Both the position numbers and the translations under genes were made by a program. A DNA stretch of 64,000 nucleotides from contig CAJTDE010000022.1 in NCBI GenBank assembly GCA_910574835.1, positions 1 to 64,000 on the forward strand. Direction: 5' to 3'. Positions within the stretch are counted from its first letter, which is position 1; each line of letters opens with the position of its first letter. Below the pieces are notes generated by a model. The model ran no database searches, had not been told where the DNA came from, and worked only from the letters and a program-made list of their open reading frames with translations. Below, piece after piece: positions 1 to 9,095 of this stretch. The DNA is from Clostridia bacterium. GTDB lineage: Bacteria > Bacillota > Clostridia > Lachnospirales > Lachnospiraceae.

Positions 1-753
1 GGATAAAATTGACAAATAGTCCATTATTAGGCTGTGATCAAGGATTGATGATGCCATAATCCACAGGCCAAAAGCACTTGGCAGTTATATTGAAAAGTTA
101 TCCACTTTTCGTGATAAAGCAATGGTAAAACAGAAATTTTATTTTCTCTGTTTTGATCAAAAATCAATATGCCCTAAACGGGGTGCTGAATAGTTACAGT
201 ATATCTTTATTTAATTGCATTGGATTTTCCGACGTCGGATAATCCGGTATCGGAAAATCCAATATCGGGTTATCCGGTGTCGGGTTCCCAATATCGAGCA
301 ATATCGGTTGAGGTTCTTTTGGAAAACAGCCATAGCTTCAGCACTCCTTTTGCTGTGGGTATGTTACGCAATAGAATGCCATTTTGGCGGGGATAGGCAT
401 AAATCCTTATCTCTGGCAGAAACACACCCGCAAAACCGCTTGTAGCAAGTCTCTTTTTGCTTCTATCGCGTAACATGAGGGTATATAAAGCGGCGTTCCC
501 GTTTTCCCTGTTATGGGATAGAGAAACGCCGTGTCTGTGTCGTATTCAGTTTTCATTTATTCTTTCAATGTCGTACTGATATTGGAGTTTGCAGGATTCC
601 GGGCGGCATATCAAGGCTCTTTCCCTTAAAAGTAGTAAATTGGTAGTAAATTCAGCTTGAAATCCTGCTTGTACGCCCGTAAATCAAGGCTTTTTTGAGA
701 TAATCAAGCGTTTTAGCAGAAAAAAGAGAGTCATTTAAAGCCTAATCTCCATC
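1..753. other. Intergenic region without a supported gene
   Basis: No convincing coding region is visible. The short ORFs here lack good ribosome binding sites and run through repeats. The stretch holds a hairpin with U-tract at about 127-154 (AAAACAG/CTGTTTT), two 30-bp direct repeats at 242-300, a hairpin at 491-531 (CGGCGTT/AACGCCG), and a doubled GTAGTAAATT motif near 634-652. It probably ends with the terminator of the minus-strand ABC operon near 690-725 (CTTTTTTG/CAGAAAAAAG). Confidence 0.5.
242..300. repeat. Two 30-bp tandem repeats
   Basis: The unit ATCCGGTaTCGG...CCAATATCG occurs twice head to tail (242-271 and 272-300), preceded by a related palindrome (GGATTTTCCGA ... TCGGAAAATCC, about 222-260). 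Two units only, so it is not a CRISPR array. It may be the edge of a dispersed repeat or a pair of binding sites; nothing nearby identifies a function. Confidence 0.5.
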
Positions 754-1362
754 CTAACACTTCTCCAAATCCTCCACCCGTGTACACACCTGCTGAAGAA
801 GCGGCGTGCTGTGGCTCACAGCCAGAAGTCCGATGCCCCGCTCCTCTACCTCCCGGACAAGAAAGCTCCAGATCTGGCTCTGCGTAATAAGGTCCAGCAT
901 AGTACTGATCTCATCCGCCAAGATAAACTGCGTCCGCTCTCCCAAAGCCCTTGCAATGCAGAATCTTTGAAGCTCGCCGCCGGACAGCTCCGCCGGATAA
1001 CGGTTCAGCCAGTCCGGTTCGATGCCAAGTCCCTCCACGATACGCTGCTTTGGGTGATCGCCATCCGCCAAAACATCTTTCATCCGAAGCCTGGGATTCA
1101 CCACCTGCTCCGGATGCTGCCAGATCATCTGCACCGGACAATAATCCTTATATACGGACAATGGGCGCCCGTCTAAAAGAACCTCACCCTCATCCGGTTT
1201 CTCATAGCCGGCCAGAATCTTGCAAAAGGTCGTCTTTCCAAAACCGCTGGGAGCGATCAGACCAACCCGCTCCTCCTGGGTCAGCTTTAAACTGAAATCA
1301 TCTAAAATCTGCCTGCTGTCCGTTCCGTAGCGGAAGGAAATATGCTTTGCTTCCAATATCAT
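754..1362 (-). CDS. ABC transporter ATP-binding protein, DppF/NikE type
   Basis: Second ATPase of a peptide/nickel-type importer; it hydrolyses ATP on the cytoplasmic face to drive uptake. Visible motifs are Walker A APSGFGKTT near residue 38, the signature LSGGELQRF near 126, Walker B FILADEIS near 147 and the switch histidine in AVSHS near 181. At 202 residues it lacks the roughly 60-100 residue C-terminal oligopeptide-transporter extension of full DppF, which is common for NikE/CntF-like proteins. ATG with AGGAGG upstream. It is the last gene of a five-gene minus-strand operon and starts about 10 nt after the partner ATPase ends. The family is certain; substrate is not. Confidence 0.9.
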   Translation of the reverse strand: MILEAKHISFRYGTDSRQILDDFSLKLTQEERVGLIAPSGFGKTTFCKILAGYEKPDEGEVLLDGRPLSVYKDYCPVQMIWQHPEQVVNPRLRMKDVLADGDHPKQRIVEGLGIEPDWLNRYPAELSGGELQRFCIARALGERTQFILADEISTMLDLITQSQIWSFLVREVEERGIGLLAVSHSTPLLQQVCTRVEDLEKC

Positions 1363-1371
1363 GTCTGCCTC

Positions 1372-2301
1372 CTATTCCGCGCTTATGCACCGTACCTTCC
1401 CGCCCCGGACCTCCCGGTAGGGAATCTCCCTTTCGCATGCCTCGCAAAAATACTCGCACCTCGGCCCAAAAGGGCACCCCTTGGGCAGCTCCTTCACATA
1501 GGGCTGTGTCCCGCTGATAAACTGAAATCCATTCTGGGGCAATGCCCTCCAAAGCGCTTTGGAATAGGGATGCCGCAAGGTTTCCTCTCTGGCAAAATCC
1601 TTCACATCCGCATCCTCCACCGTAGTCCCGGCATAGAACACTGCCACTCGATCCGCCACTTCCAAAGCCTGTTCCAGATCATGGGTAATCAGCAGCACTC
1701 CGGCCCCTTGATCCGCCAGCTCCCGAAAATGGCTCATCACCCGCCGCACCATTTTCATATGAAGGCCCGGCGTCGGCTCGTCGGCTATCACCAGGCGGGG
1801 ATTTCCCATCATAGCCGTGGAAACAAGTACACGCCGATTCATTCCCCCGGACAGCTCAAAGGGATAAAGCTCCTGAACCTCCTGTTTCAGATGATATCCT
1901 TCAAAAATCCTATCCAGCTTCCTCTTTGATTCCGAATCATTTTTCCCCTTGCGGATCTGAGGTCCGATTTTCATCAGGGGGTCCAGAAATGCCACGCTCT
2001 GAGGCACCAGAACAATCTCATTTCCCCGAAGCTCCTCCTTCCGCTTTTGGGTCAGTTCCTCCCCGTCATACAAAATGGTTCCGCCAAGAACGCTGTTGTA
2101 AGGAAGAATCCCCAGGACTGCGTGAGCCAGCAGACTTTTTCCGGAGCCGCTGGACCCTACCACCGCCACCATCTCACCTTCATTGATTGTCACATTGAGA
2201 TCCCGAATCACATCCAGATCCGTCCGCCCAAAGCCCTTGTCATACTGCTGAAAAGAAACGGACAGGTTTTGTATTTCCAATATTATTTTTTTCTCATCCA
2301 T
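1372..2301 (-). CDS. ABC transporter ATP-binding protein, DppD/NikD type
   Basis: First ATPase of the same importer. It has Walker A GSSGSGKS near residue 50, a slightly unusual signature LSGGMNRR near 150, Walker B LVIADEPT, and the C-terminal OppD-like segment with the cysteine-rich motif CPFGPRCEYFCEAC that often carries an Fe-S or metal site in this family. I chose the start at 2301 (MDEKK) because GGGAGG lies 7 nt before it; an ATG six codons upstream overlaps that Shine-Dalgarno. Length of 309 residues is normal for DppD. Together with the neighbouring DppF-like protein it forms the heterodimeric ATPase. Confidence 0.9.
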   Translation of the reverse strand: MDEKKIILEIQNLSVSFQQYDKGFGRTDLDVIRDLNVTINEGEMVAVVGSSGSGKSLLAHAVLGILPYNSVLGGTILYDGEELTQKRKEELRGNEIVLVPQSVAFLDPLMKIGPQIRKGKNDSESKRKLDRIFEGYHLKQEVQELYPFELSGGMNRRVLVSTAMMGNPRLVIADEPTPGLHMKMVRRVMSHFRELADQGAGVLLITHDLEQALEVADRVAVFYAGTTVEDADVKDFAREETLRHPYSKALWRALPQNGFQFISGTQPYVKELPKGCPFGPRCEYFCEACEREIPYREVRGGKVRCISAE

Positions 2302-2333
2302 CCTATGACCTCCCGCCATTCCGTTCCCGCTGT

Positions 2334-3158
2334 TTACACATGCGCGCTCCCCGGATCTAAAAGCTTCCGAAGGCTCTCCCCTGCCACATCAAAAAGCATC
2401 ACTGTCAGCACCAGCAGCAAACCGGGAAACAGCGCCAGCCACCATTTTCCCATAGCCAGATACCGCATACTCTCCGAAAGAATAACCCCGATAGCCGGCT
2501 GCTCCGGGGACAGGCCGAAGCCCAGAAAGGTTATGCTCGCCTCATGCAGTATGGCATGGGGAAACAGCAGGATCAAGCCCACCAAAAACTGCGGAAACAA
2601 ATGGGGAACCATATGCTTCCAGGCAATCTGCCAGGAGCTAAGACCAAGCTTTTTTGCCACCTTAATATAAGGCGCCTCCTTAAGCTGCAGAACCTCCCCC
2701 CGAATCAGCCTGGCAAGAGAGGTCCAGTGAGTAAGCGACACTCCGATGGCTACGCCCCGAAAGCCCTTGCCGCAGGCATAGGAAATAAGTATCAGCAGCA
2801 GAATATGGGGAATCCCCATAACCAAATCAATCACCCAGGTTACCGCGGAATCCACCGCTCGCCCCATTGTTGCCGAAACAATGCCGAGAACCAAAGCCAA
2901 AAGCGCGCTCACCCCCGCAGCCAGAAGTCCGATACGGATGCTCATGGACAGACCCGTAAGGGTACGCACAAACATATCCCGGCCCATCCAGTCTGTTCCA
3001 AAGACATATTCCCCGCAGGGAGCCAGGTTCTTTCTCGTAAAATCCGTCGCCATAGCCTCTTTAGCAAACACCTGTCCCGCAGCGGTAATCAGCGCCAGAA
3101 AAAGCACTGCCATGCCGAATAAAAGAACCGTTTTCTGCCTTCCATTCATACTTCTCAC
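2334..3158 (-). CDS. ABC transporter permease, DppC/NikC type
   Basis: Inner-membrane permease of the binding-protein-dependent family (BPD_transp_1). About six hydrophobic helices are visible, and the cytoplasmic coupling loop reads EAPYIKVAKKLGLSSWQIAWKH, close to the family EAA consensus. The N-terminal segment before the second helix contains the typical FGTDWMGRDMF motif of DppC proteins. The start is a GTG overlapping the stop of the upstream permease gene (GTGA), with GGGAGG 9 nt before it, which suggests translational coupling. 274 residues fits the family. Confidence 0.88.
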   Translation of the reverse strand: MRSMNGRQKTVLLFGMAVLFLALITAAGQVFAKEAMATDFTRKNLAPCGEYVFGTDWMGRDMFVRTLTGLSMSIRIGLLAAGVSALLALVLGIVSATMGRAVDSAVTWVIDLVMGIPHILLLILISYACGKGFRGVAIGVSLTHWTSLARLIRGEVLQLKEAPYIKVAKKLGLSSWQIAWKHMVPHLFPQFLVGLILLFPHAILHEASITFLGFGLSPEQPAIGVILSESMRYLAMGKWWLALFPGLLLVLTVMLFDVAGESLRKLLDPGSAHV

Positions 3159-4147
3159 AGTCCGGCACCTCCCTTGCGGATCCGGGGATCCACGATTCCA
3201 TACAACATATTTGCGATGAGATTCCCGCCAAATACAATTGCCGCGCTGATCACAGTTATCCCAAGCAGCAGAGGCACGTCGCTTCCGATTCCCGCCGTCA
3301 CGGCAGCCTGTCCAAGCCCCGGATAGGAAAAAATCTCCTCCACCAAAACAGAACCGCCGAAAATCTCACTGATAGACGCAAACTGCAAAGTCAGTGCCGG
3401 GAGAATCACATTGCGAAAGCCATGATTTTTAAAAATACTCCACCCGCTTTCCCCTCTTGCCCGGGCAAAAAGCACATAATCGCTCTCCATAATATCAATC
3501 ATTTTTTCCCTAGTGTGCAGGGTAATATTGGAAATACCCGTAATGCTTAAGGTAAGCGCCGGAAGGATGGCATGGCGAATCCGATCCGCAAAGGTCACAC
3601 CCGCAGCCTCCATTCCAATCGGAACACTGAGTCCCACAGGCAGCGCCTTCAGCCACACCGCAAATACCATCAGAAGCACCAGGGCCAGCCAGAAGGCGGG
3701 CGTACTGGCAATTACCAGAGAATAGCCCTTGATGGCCTTATCCACCCAGGTTCCCTGCTTCATCCCGGCCAAAGCCCCCAGGCAGAAGCCAACCGCACCG
3801 GAAATCACCCAGGCAATGGCCAGAAGCCAGATGGAATTGGCGAATTTCACGGCAATCACTTCCGACACCGGCCTGCGGTACAACAGAGAAAGCCCCATAT
3901 CGCCCCGAAAGAAATCCGAAGCCCAGGCCAAAAACCGCTCTGCGGCCGGCTGCCCTACACCCCAATACTCATTCAGCTTTGCAATCTGCTCCTGGCTCAT
4001 GCTTCCCAGAGCCGCCTGGCCGATATTGGCCTGCAGGGGATCTACCGGGGATAAGGACACCAGGAAAAATGCGGCAATGCTGACGCATATCAGCAGTAAC
4101 ATCATGCGGACTGCCTGTTTCGTTAAAAATAATAAATGTTGCTTCAC
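3155..4147 (-). CDS. ABC transporter permease, DppB/NikB type
   Basis: Partner permease, 330 residues with six predicted membrane helices, the DppB-type N-terminus (LLLICVSIAAFFLVSLSPVDP) and the coupling loop region DYVLFARARGESGWSIFK. Starts with GTG at 4147; the ribosome binding site AGAGGTG belongs to the 3' edge of a hairpin repeat that fills the leader. About 350 nt separate it from the binding-protein gene upstream, and the hairpin elements there could adjust expression of the membrane part relative to the abundant binding protein. Confidence 0.9.
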   Translation of the reverse strand: MKQHLLFLTKQAVRMMLLLICVSIAAFFLVSLSPVDPLQANIGQAALGSMSQEQIAKLNEYWGVGQPAAERFLAWASDFFRGDMGLSLLYRRPVSEVIAVKFANSIWLLAIAWVISGAVGFCLGALAGMKQGTWVDKAIKGYSLVIASTPAFWLALVLLMVFAVWLKALPVGLSVPIGMEAAGVTFADRIRHAILPALTLSITGISNITLHTREKMIDIMESDYVLFARARGESGWSIFKNHGFRNVILPALTLQFASISEIFGGSVLVEEIFSYPGLGQAAVTAGIGSDVPLLLGITVISAAIVFGGNLIANMLYGIVDPRIRKGGAGL

Positions 4148-4160
4148 TCGGTCACCTCTA

Positions 4161-4310
4161 TTCCAGTACCGTAATACCCATATGATACATCTTACACAGA
4201 AGCATTTCCGGCCACAAAGCCATGTGTCCGTAAATCCTTCTATGTATCATATGGGTATTACTGTTTTCCAGTACCGTAATACCCATACGATACATCTTAC
4301 ACTTCTTATA
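4161..4310 (-). repeat. 5'UTR hairpin repeat (family 1), one full and one half copy
   Basis: Read in gene sense, the full copy (4264 to 4161) has outer arms GTAATACCCATATGATACAT and ATGTATCATATGGGTATTAC, a perfect 20-bp stem, around an inner hairpin containing GATTTACGGACACAT and TGTGGCCGGAAAT. It ends in TACTGGAATAGAGGTG, the Shine-Dalgarno of the permease gene at 4147. A half copy of the 3' arm with one C/T difference lies at 4266-4310. The rest of 4311-4501 shows no gene. Confidence 0.8.
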
Positions 4311-4501
4311 GAATCACATACATGCAAAGGGGAGCCGCCGAAAACAGCTCCTTCTCTGCATTTTACCACAACGGGCGACATCCGCCAATCCCACAGGAAT
4401 ATGCGTTGATAAGATACCCGTAAGGTAAAGTTGGTTATTATAGGTTATTTATAATGGGTTTACTTATAATAGGCTTGCTTATTAAGCCGCAGCAGTTTCC
4501 T

Positions 4502-6139
4502 TTACTGCCATATCCACTGATCCACATTGTTGACAATGGACCATCCATGCCCGTGCGGGTGAAGCTTCTGCTCCGCCACCTTGAGATTTTCTCTAGACCA
4601 GTACAGATGATCGATATTCACAAGCCAGATCCAGGGAATATCTCCCTCCTGAGTAATTCCGGTGGTTCCGTCCCACTGTGCCTTCTGCCAAAGCTCATAG
4701 GAAGTATCAAGATCACCGGCCGCCAGGGCTTCGTCCATATACCGGTCAACCGTCTCATTGGAATAGGGTGAAAAACCGGCCAGTCCATTTTCCAGAGTAT
4801 GGTAAATATTGTAAAGCTCCATAGGCGAATGTGCCCCCCAGCCCCACATCAAAGGCTCCGCCTGAGCACGATCATAGGCCGTATCCCAGCCCACACCCTC
4901 GATAGTCACCTCAATGCCAAGCTCTTTAAGCTGATTCTGCGTATCCGCCGCCAGAGCCTGACGCAGAGAATCGCTGGCCGGATACAGCAGATTGAAGGCC
5001 GCCCTTATCCCGTTCTTTTCCCGGATACCATCCGCCCCCGGCGTCCACCCTGCATTTTCCAGAATAGTCTTCGCTTCCTCCGGGTTATATTCTACCTCCG
5101 CCGCACTGTTATACCAGGGCATCTTATCGCATACGCTGTAAGCGGGCGTTCCGTAGCCGTTTACCACATTTTCCAGCATTTCCTGACGATCCAGGCCGAT
5201 GTTAATTGCACGGCGCACCTGAGAATCCGCGGTGAAATCATTTCCAACGGCATTGCCGCCTTCGTCCGTCCCTGCCGGAACTGCCGGAAGGTTAAAGCCT
5301 CTGTTGTCCACCGTCTCAAAGGCCAAAAGCTCATAGCCGTCAATGGTCTGATCCGAGTAGGCCGCCGCCGTGTACGCCAGATCCACCTGGCCGGCCATTG
5401 CCGCCGCAAAAGCCGCGTCCTCCTCCATAAAGACAATCGTAACCTGCTTCATCTTTATTTCCTCTCCATAATAATCCGGATTGGCTTCAAAGATAATCTG
5501 CTGTCCCTTGTCCCACTGTTTCATCAGATACCGTCCGGAACCGATGGGATGCTCTCCGTAATCGGAACCGTATGCATGCTCCGGCACGATACCCACAATG
5601 GCCATTGTATACGGCCAGATGGAATACGCCTGCGCCATATGAAATTCCACCGTTGTGTCGTCCACCGCCACAGCCTCCGCAAGCATGGTAAAATCATTCA
5701 CCGAGCTTGTTTCCTTCACCGTATTATAAGTAAACGCCACATCCGAAGCCGTAAGCGCCTCGCCGTCCGTAAACTTTACATCATCCCGAATCGTCACGGT
5801 CCAAATCATGCCGTCCTCACTCACCTGCATATCCGTTGCCAGATCGTATTCGATGGAAAGATCGGGATTGGTAACGGTCAAGGTGCTCTGAATCAACGGT
5901 TCATGCACATGCTCTCCGGCTCCCCAGCCGTAAGCCGGGTCAAAGCCTGCCTCCGGCTCCGAGTTCGGCCCCATCGCGACAATCACCGAGTCCCCGGCTC
6001 CGCCTCCCGAAAGCTCCGTCCCCTGTTCTTCCTGCTGCCGCCCATCCCCCCTGGGGGCTTCCTGTCCGGAACCGCAGGCAGAAAGAAGGTTTATGCCAAG
6101 CATCATAGCTATAATAAAAGAAAGTTTTCTGCTTTTCAT
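4502..6139 (-). CDS. Solute-binding lipoprotein of peptide/nickel ABC importer (SBP family 5)
   Basis: Extracellular lipid-anchored substrate receptor for the permease and ATPases downstream. The N-terminus is a lipoprotein signal with lipobox LLSAC (cysteine near residue 22), followed by an acidic/Gly-rich spacer and a family-5 binding fold of normal length (545 aa). Family hallmarks include LTASDVAFTYN near 110 and NPDYYG near 220. The C-terminus is rich in His and Trp (HPHGHGW), and the mid-C region has WGWGAH; such His/Trp patterns are compatible with binding a metal-chelator complex such as nickel, which an acetogen needs, but peptide or opine binding is equally allowed by sequence. Confidence 0.88.
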   Translation of the reverse strand: MKSRKLSFIIAMMLGINLLSACGSGQEAPRGDGRQQEEQGTELSGGGAGDSVIVAMGPNSEPEAGFDPAYGWGAGEHVHEPLIQSTLTVTNPDLSIEYDLATDMQVSEDGMIWTVTIRDDVKFTDGEALTASDVAFTYNTVKETSSVNDFTMLAEAVAVDDTTVEFHMAQAYSIWPYTMAIVGIVPEHAYGSDYGEHPIGSGRYLMKQWDKGQQIIFEANPDYYGEEIKMKQVTIVFMEEDAAFAAAMAGQVDLAYTAAAYSDQTIDGYELLAFETVDNRGFNLPAVPAGTDEGGNAVGNDFTADSQVRRAINIGLDRQEMLENVVNGYGTPAYSVCDKMPWYNSAAEVEYNPEEAKTILENAGWTPGADGIREKNGIRAAFNLLYPASDSLRQALAADTQNQLKELGIEVTIEGVGWDTAYDRAQAEPLMWGWGAHSPMELYNIYHTLENGLAGFSPYSNETVDRYMDEALAAGDLDTSYELWQKAQWDGTTGITQEGDIPWIWLVNIDHLYWSRENLKVAEQKLHPHGHGWSIVNNVDQWIWQ

Positions 6140-6210
6140 TTCGTGTCATACCTCGCTCTCTGGTACATCCTTACATTCATTTCGAAGTAAAATGTGAATC
6201 AACAATTCTG

Positions 6211-6239
6211 ATTATACACATGTGTTAAAACCTTCACAA
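6211..6239 (-). promoter_or_regulatory. Sigma-A type promoter of the importer operon
   Basis: On the minus strand, -35 TTGTGA (6239-6234) and -10 TATAAT (6216-6211) are separated by 17 bp, about 75 bp upstream of the binding-protein start codon. Confidence 0.7.
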
Positions 6240-6334
6240 GCCACCCCGGGGGATATTTTTTCACATTTTTTCATATTTTTTTTCACCCCTACTTTTTCAA
6301 TCGCTGTTTTAATATCCAGACATACATCTTACAT

Positions 6335-6380
6335 AAAAAGCGCCCGGGAACAAAAGCCGCATGGCCTCTGTCCCCGGACT
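6335..6380 (-). terminator. Intrinsic terminator after the FtsX permease gene
   Basis: In minus-strand sense GTCCGGGGACA pairs with TGTTCCCGGGC and is followed by GCTTTTTATG. It lies directly behind the permease stop codon. Confidence 0.7.
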
Positions 6381-6386
6381 CCTTCT

Positions 6387-9095
6387 CTACAAGCTCTCCT
6401 GCCGGATACTGTCAATAATATTCTCCCCTTTCATCCGGCTTCTGGCATACATCATCGTGGCAAACACCACCAGAAACACACTGCACACGGCAATCAAAAT
6501 ACTGGCCGTCGGAATATAAAAGCCCACATCCATACTCCTTTCCACCACCTGATAGATCCGCAAGGTAACCAAAAGCGACACCGGAAGCCCATAGAGCAAA
6601 GCCTTGCACCCATAGAGCACACATTCATAATTCAGCATCCGCCGAAGTCCCTTAGGCGTCATACCCACAGAGCTTAGAACCGCAAACTCCTTCCTCCGCA
6701 GCAGCACTCCCGTGGAAATGGTATTAAACACATTGGCCACCGCAATCAGCGAAATCAGTGTAATAAATCCAAAGGTAAACACATCCACCGTCAAAAGCAG
6801 GCTTCTGTGAGTCTGGCGCGTCTCCGCCTCATCCATCACAATGAAATAACTCTCATAGCCTCCGTCCAGAGCCAGCGCCTCCAGACGCTTTGCCGTCTCC
6901 CGGTGATTCTCGGCCTGTATATAGAACCGCACGGCACTAAAATAAGGATACTCCTCCCCTGTCAGCCTTTGAAGCATACTCTCCGAGAGAAAGACAGAGA
7001 AACCTCCGCCCCACTCCCCATAGAGATTCATAGGCGCGTGCTCGGCAAATGTCCCCACCGTTACCCTGCAGGGCTTCTGGAAATCGGTCCGTGCCAAATC
7101 CTTCCCCGCTGCCCTTTCCGCCTCATTCCAGGCATCGTAATCCGTCATCAGCATCTCAATCTCCATTCCGGGAGCCTTCAAAATATCATAAAGCCGGAAA
7201 CGCTGCTGTTCGGAAATATACCCCTTTAGCTGATTGAGGGCAATCACCTTATCCGTCTCCGCCCCCAGATATTCCTCCTTCGAAAGTCCAAGCTCCTCCA
7301 CATAAGCCTCATACGCCGCGTCCTCCAGAACCAGAATCCGGGAATCATAAAACATCAGCTTTCCATCCTCACGGTAAAGCCCTCCCCATCCCGTATCATC
7401 CCCATTATATTGTGTTTCCAGAAAAGCCCGGTAGTCCTCCGACACCAATTCCGGGTCGATGGGAACATCCATGTTGATGCAGCTCTCGGAAAGCATATGA
7501 TCCACTCCTTGCGTCCCCCGCACACGCTCCCGGATTTCCTCTATCTCGCCTTCCTTCTCTTCCTCAATATACATGGAAATATCATTTTCCGAAATATCAT
7601 TAACCGTGTCCACACTGCTCTTCACATAAGAGGAAAAGGAGCTTGCGGAGATAAAGAGCACAATACTGATAAATAAGGAAAAAATCGTCGTCCGGTACTG
7701 CTTTTTGCTCCGGCTGAAATGCTTCCCGGCAATCATCCCCTCCAATCCAAACAGGCGGTAGGAAAGCTTTCCCTTCCGGGCAATCCCCCTGGCCACCTTA
7801 ATATCCCCTGCCTGGCGTATCGCTTCCATAGGCGAAACCCTGGCCGCGCGTCTGGAGGGAATCCAGGCCGAAATGAGAACCGTAACCAGAGCCGTCACAG
7901 CGGCAATCACCACCGCCGGCCAGGAAACGGAAAGCCGCAATACCTCCGAGGAAGAATAATACAGGTAAGAAAAAGCGTTTCCCGTAAAATGCAGCGTAAT
8001 TCCAATCCCCACAATACCGCTGAAAATCCCCAGCGGAATCCCAACAGCGCTTACAAGAAGGGCTTCCCGAAGCACCATCCCCCGAAGCTGTCTCGGCGTC
8101 GCCCCGGTAGAAGCCAGCAGCCCGAACTGCTTCGTCCGATCACTGACCGAAATAGCAAAGGAATTGTACACCAGAGAAATGCCTCCCATCATAATCAGAA
8201 CAATCAATATCGACGCCAGCCCATAAAGCATCCGCATAAAAGGCCGGTTCAGAGATACCCCCTGGTAGCGCAGAAGCTCCGAATTATTCGTAGCATAGGA
8301 GCTTCCCGCCATATACGTATCCGCAACCTCATATACATCCGACGATTTGCGGCACCGGTAGAAACCGACAAAACGGCTGTCTTCCCCCGGCTCTTGATCC
8401 GCCGCAGTAATAGCCAGGTAAGCCTCCCTGCCTCCGGCATCCATAAAGCCAGGCGTCTCCATAAGTCCCACTACGTTATAAGTCCGCGTTTCCCGGGGAA
8501 TCAGCTCTTCTGCAACCTCAAGCTCCGCACCGTCATCCTCCTTTGTCATAAGCAGCGGATTGTACAGAAAAAGCTCCTCCGGTTCCTTCCCCGTAGACAT
8601 ACGTTTCCCGATTTCCAGAGTCACCGTATCTCCAACCTCAACATCCGCCCGTCCCGAGGCAATCGCCATCGAAGCAACCACCAATTCCCCCTCATTCTGA
8701 GGCATCCGCCCCTTACTCAGACGCACAGGAAGCATTTCCCCTGCCTCCTCCGCCATGCCCAGCACAAACAGGTAGGGCGCCTGTCTGTCCAGCCAGCTTT
8801 CATCCGTCGCACCGGGAAGCACAGCAAAGCCAATCTCCTGAATGGCCGCCGTCTCCTCCACCCTCTCATCACCTTCCAGCTCCCCCATCTGTTCCCCGGA
8901 AAGCTCATAGACCGCTCCATGCCAATCGCCCATCTGCGCAACCACCGCCCGCAGCATATAATTCTGCAGGCTGGAAATAAAGGTCGTCACTGCCGTCAGC
9001 ATAGCAGTAGCCAAAACAATCCCTATAATGGTCACCAGCGTCCGCATTTTATTCTTCTTCAAGGTCTTAATCGTCGTCTTCGTAAATACATTCAT
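6387..9095 (-). CDS. FtsX-like ABC transporter permease with two FtsX domains
   Basis: Large membrane protein (902 aa) of the MacB/LolC superfamily. An N-terminal membrane anchor (residues about 18-40) is followed by a MacB-like extracellular domain to about 285, then a three-helix FtsX domain (about 290-425) with the motif DRTKQFGLLASTGATPRQL. A second anchor near 465-485 precedes another extracellular domain and a second FtsX domain (about 770-895) with RRKEFAVLSSVGMTPKGL. This is the fused two-half architecture seen in peptide-sensing/resistance or lipoprotein-related exporters. ATGA overlap with the ATPase gene upstream; a histidine kinase/regulator pair a few kb away could control it. 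Substrate unknown. Confidence 0.85.
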   Translation of the reverse strand: MNVFTKTTIKTLKKNKMRTLVTIIGIVLATAMLTAVTTFISSLQNYMLRAVVAQMGDWHGAVYELSGEQMGELEGDERVEETAAIQEIGFAVLPGATDESWLDRQAPYLFVLGMAEEAGEMLPVRLSKGRMPQNEGELVVASMAIASGRADVEVGDTVTLEIGKRMSTGKEPEELFLYNPLLMTKEDDGAELEVAEELIPRETRTYNVVGLMETPGFMDAGGREAYLAITAADQEPGEDSRFVGFYRCRKSSDVYEVADTYMAGSSYATNNSELLRYQGVSLNRPFMRMLYGLASILIVLIMMGGISLVYNSFAISVSDRTKQFGLLASTGATPRQLRGMVLREALLVSAVGIPLGIFSGIVGIGITLHFTGNAFSYLYYSSSEVLRLSVSWPAVVIAAVTALVTVLISAWIPSRRAARVSPMEAIRQAGDIKVARGIARKGKLSYRLFGLEGMIAGKHFSRSKKQYRTTIFSLFISIVLFISASSFSSYVKSSVDTVNDISENDISMYIEEEKEGEIEEIRERVRGTQGVDHMLSESCINMDVPIDPELVSEDYRAFLETQYNGDDTGWGGLYREDGKLMFYDSRILVLEDAAYEAYVEELGLSKEEYLGAETDKVIALNQLKGYISEQQRFRLYDILKAPGMEIEMLMTDYDAWNEAERAAGKDLARTDFQKPCRVTVGTFAEHAPMNLYGEWGGGFSVFLSESMLQRLTGEEYPYFSAVRFYIQAENHRETAKRLEALALDGGYESYFIVMDEAETRQTHRSLLLTVDVFTFGFITLISLIAVANVFNTISTGVLLRRKEFAVLSSVGMTPKGLRRMLNYECVLYGCKALLYGLPVSLLVTLRIYQVVERSMDVGFYIPTASILIAVCSVFLVVFATMMYARSRMKGENIIDSIRQESL

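Noticed and set aside
242-300. Possible CRISPR array
   Set aside because: Only two contiguous 30-bp units without spacers, no cas genes anywhere in the window.
215-476. ORFs of 68-76 codons on both strands near the left end
   Set aside because: They run through the 30-bp repeats, lack ribosome binding sites and show no recognisable protein features.
4799-6190. 463-codon plus-strand ORF
   Set aside because: It is entirely antisense to the solute-binding protein gene, which has a signal peptide, promoter and family motifs; the antisense product is His/Arg-rich nonsense.
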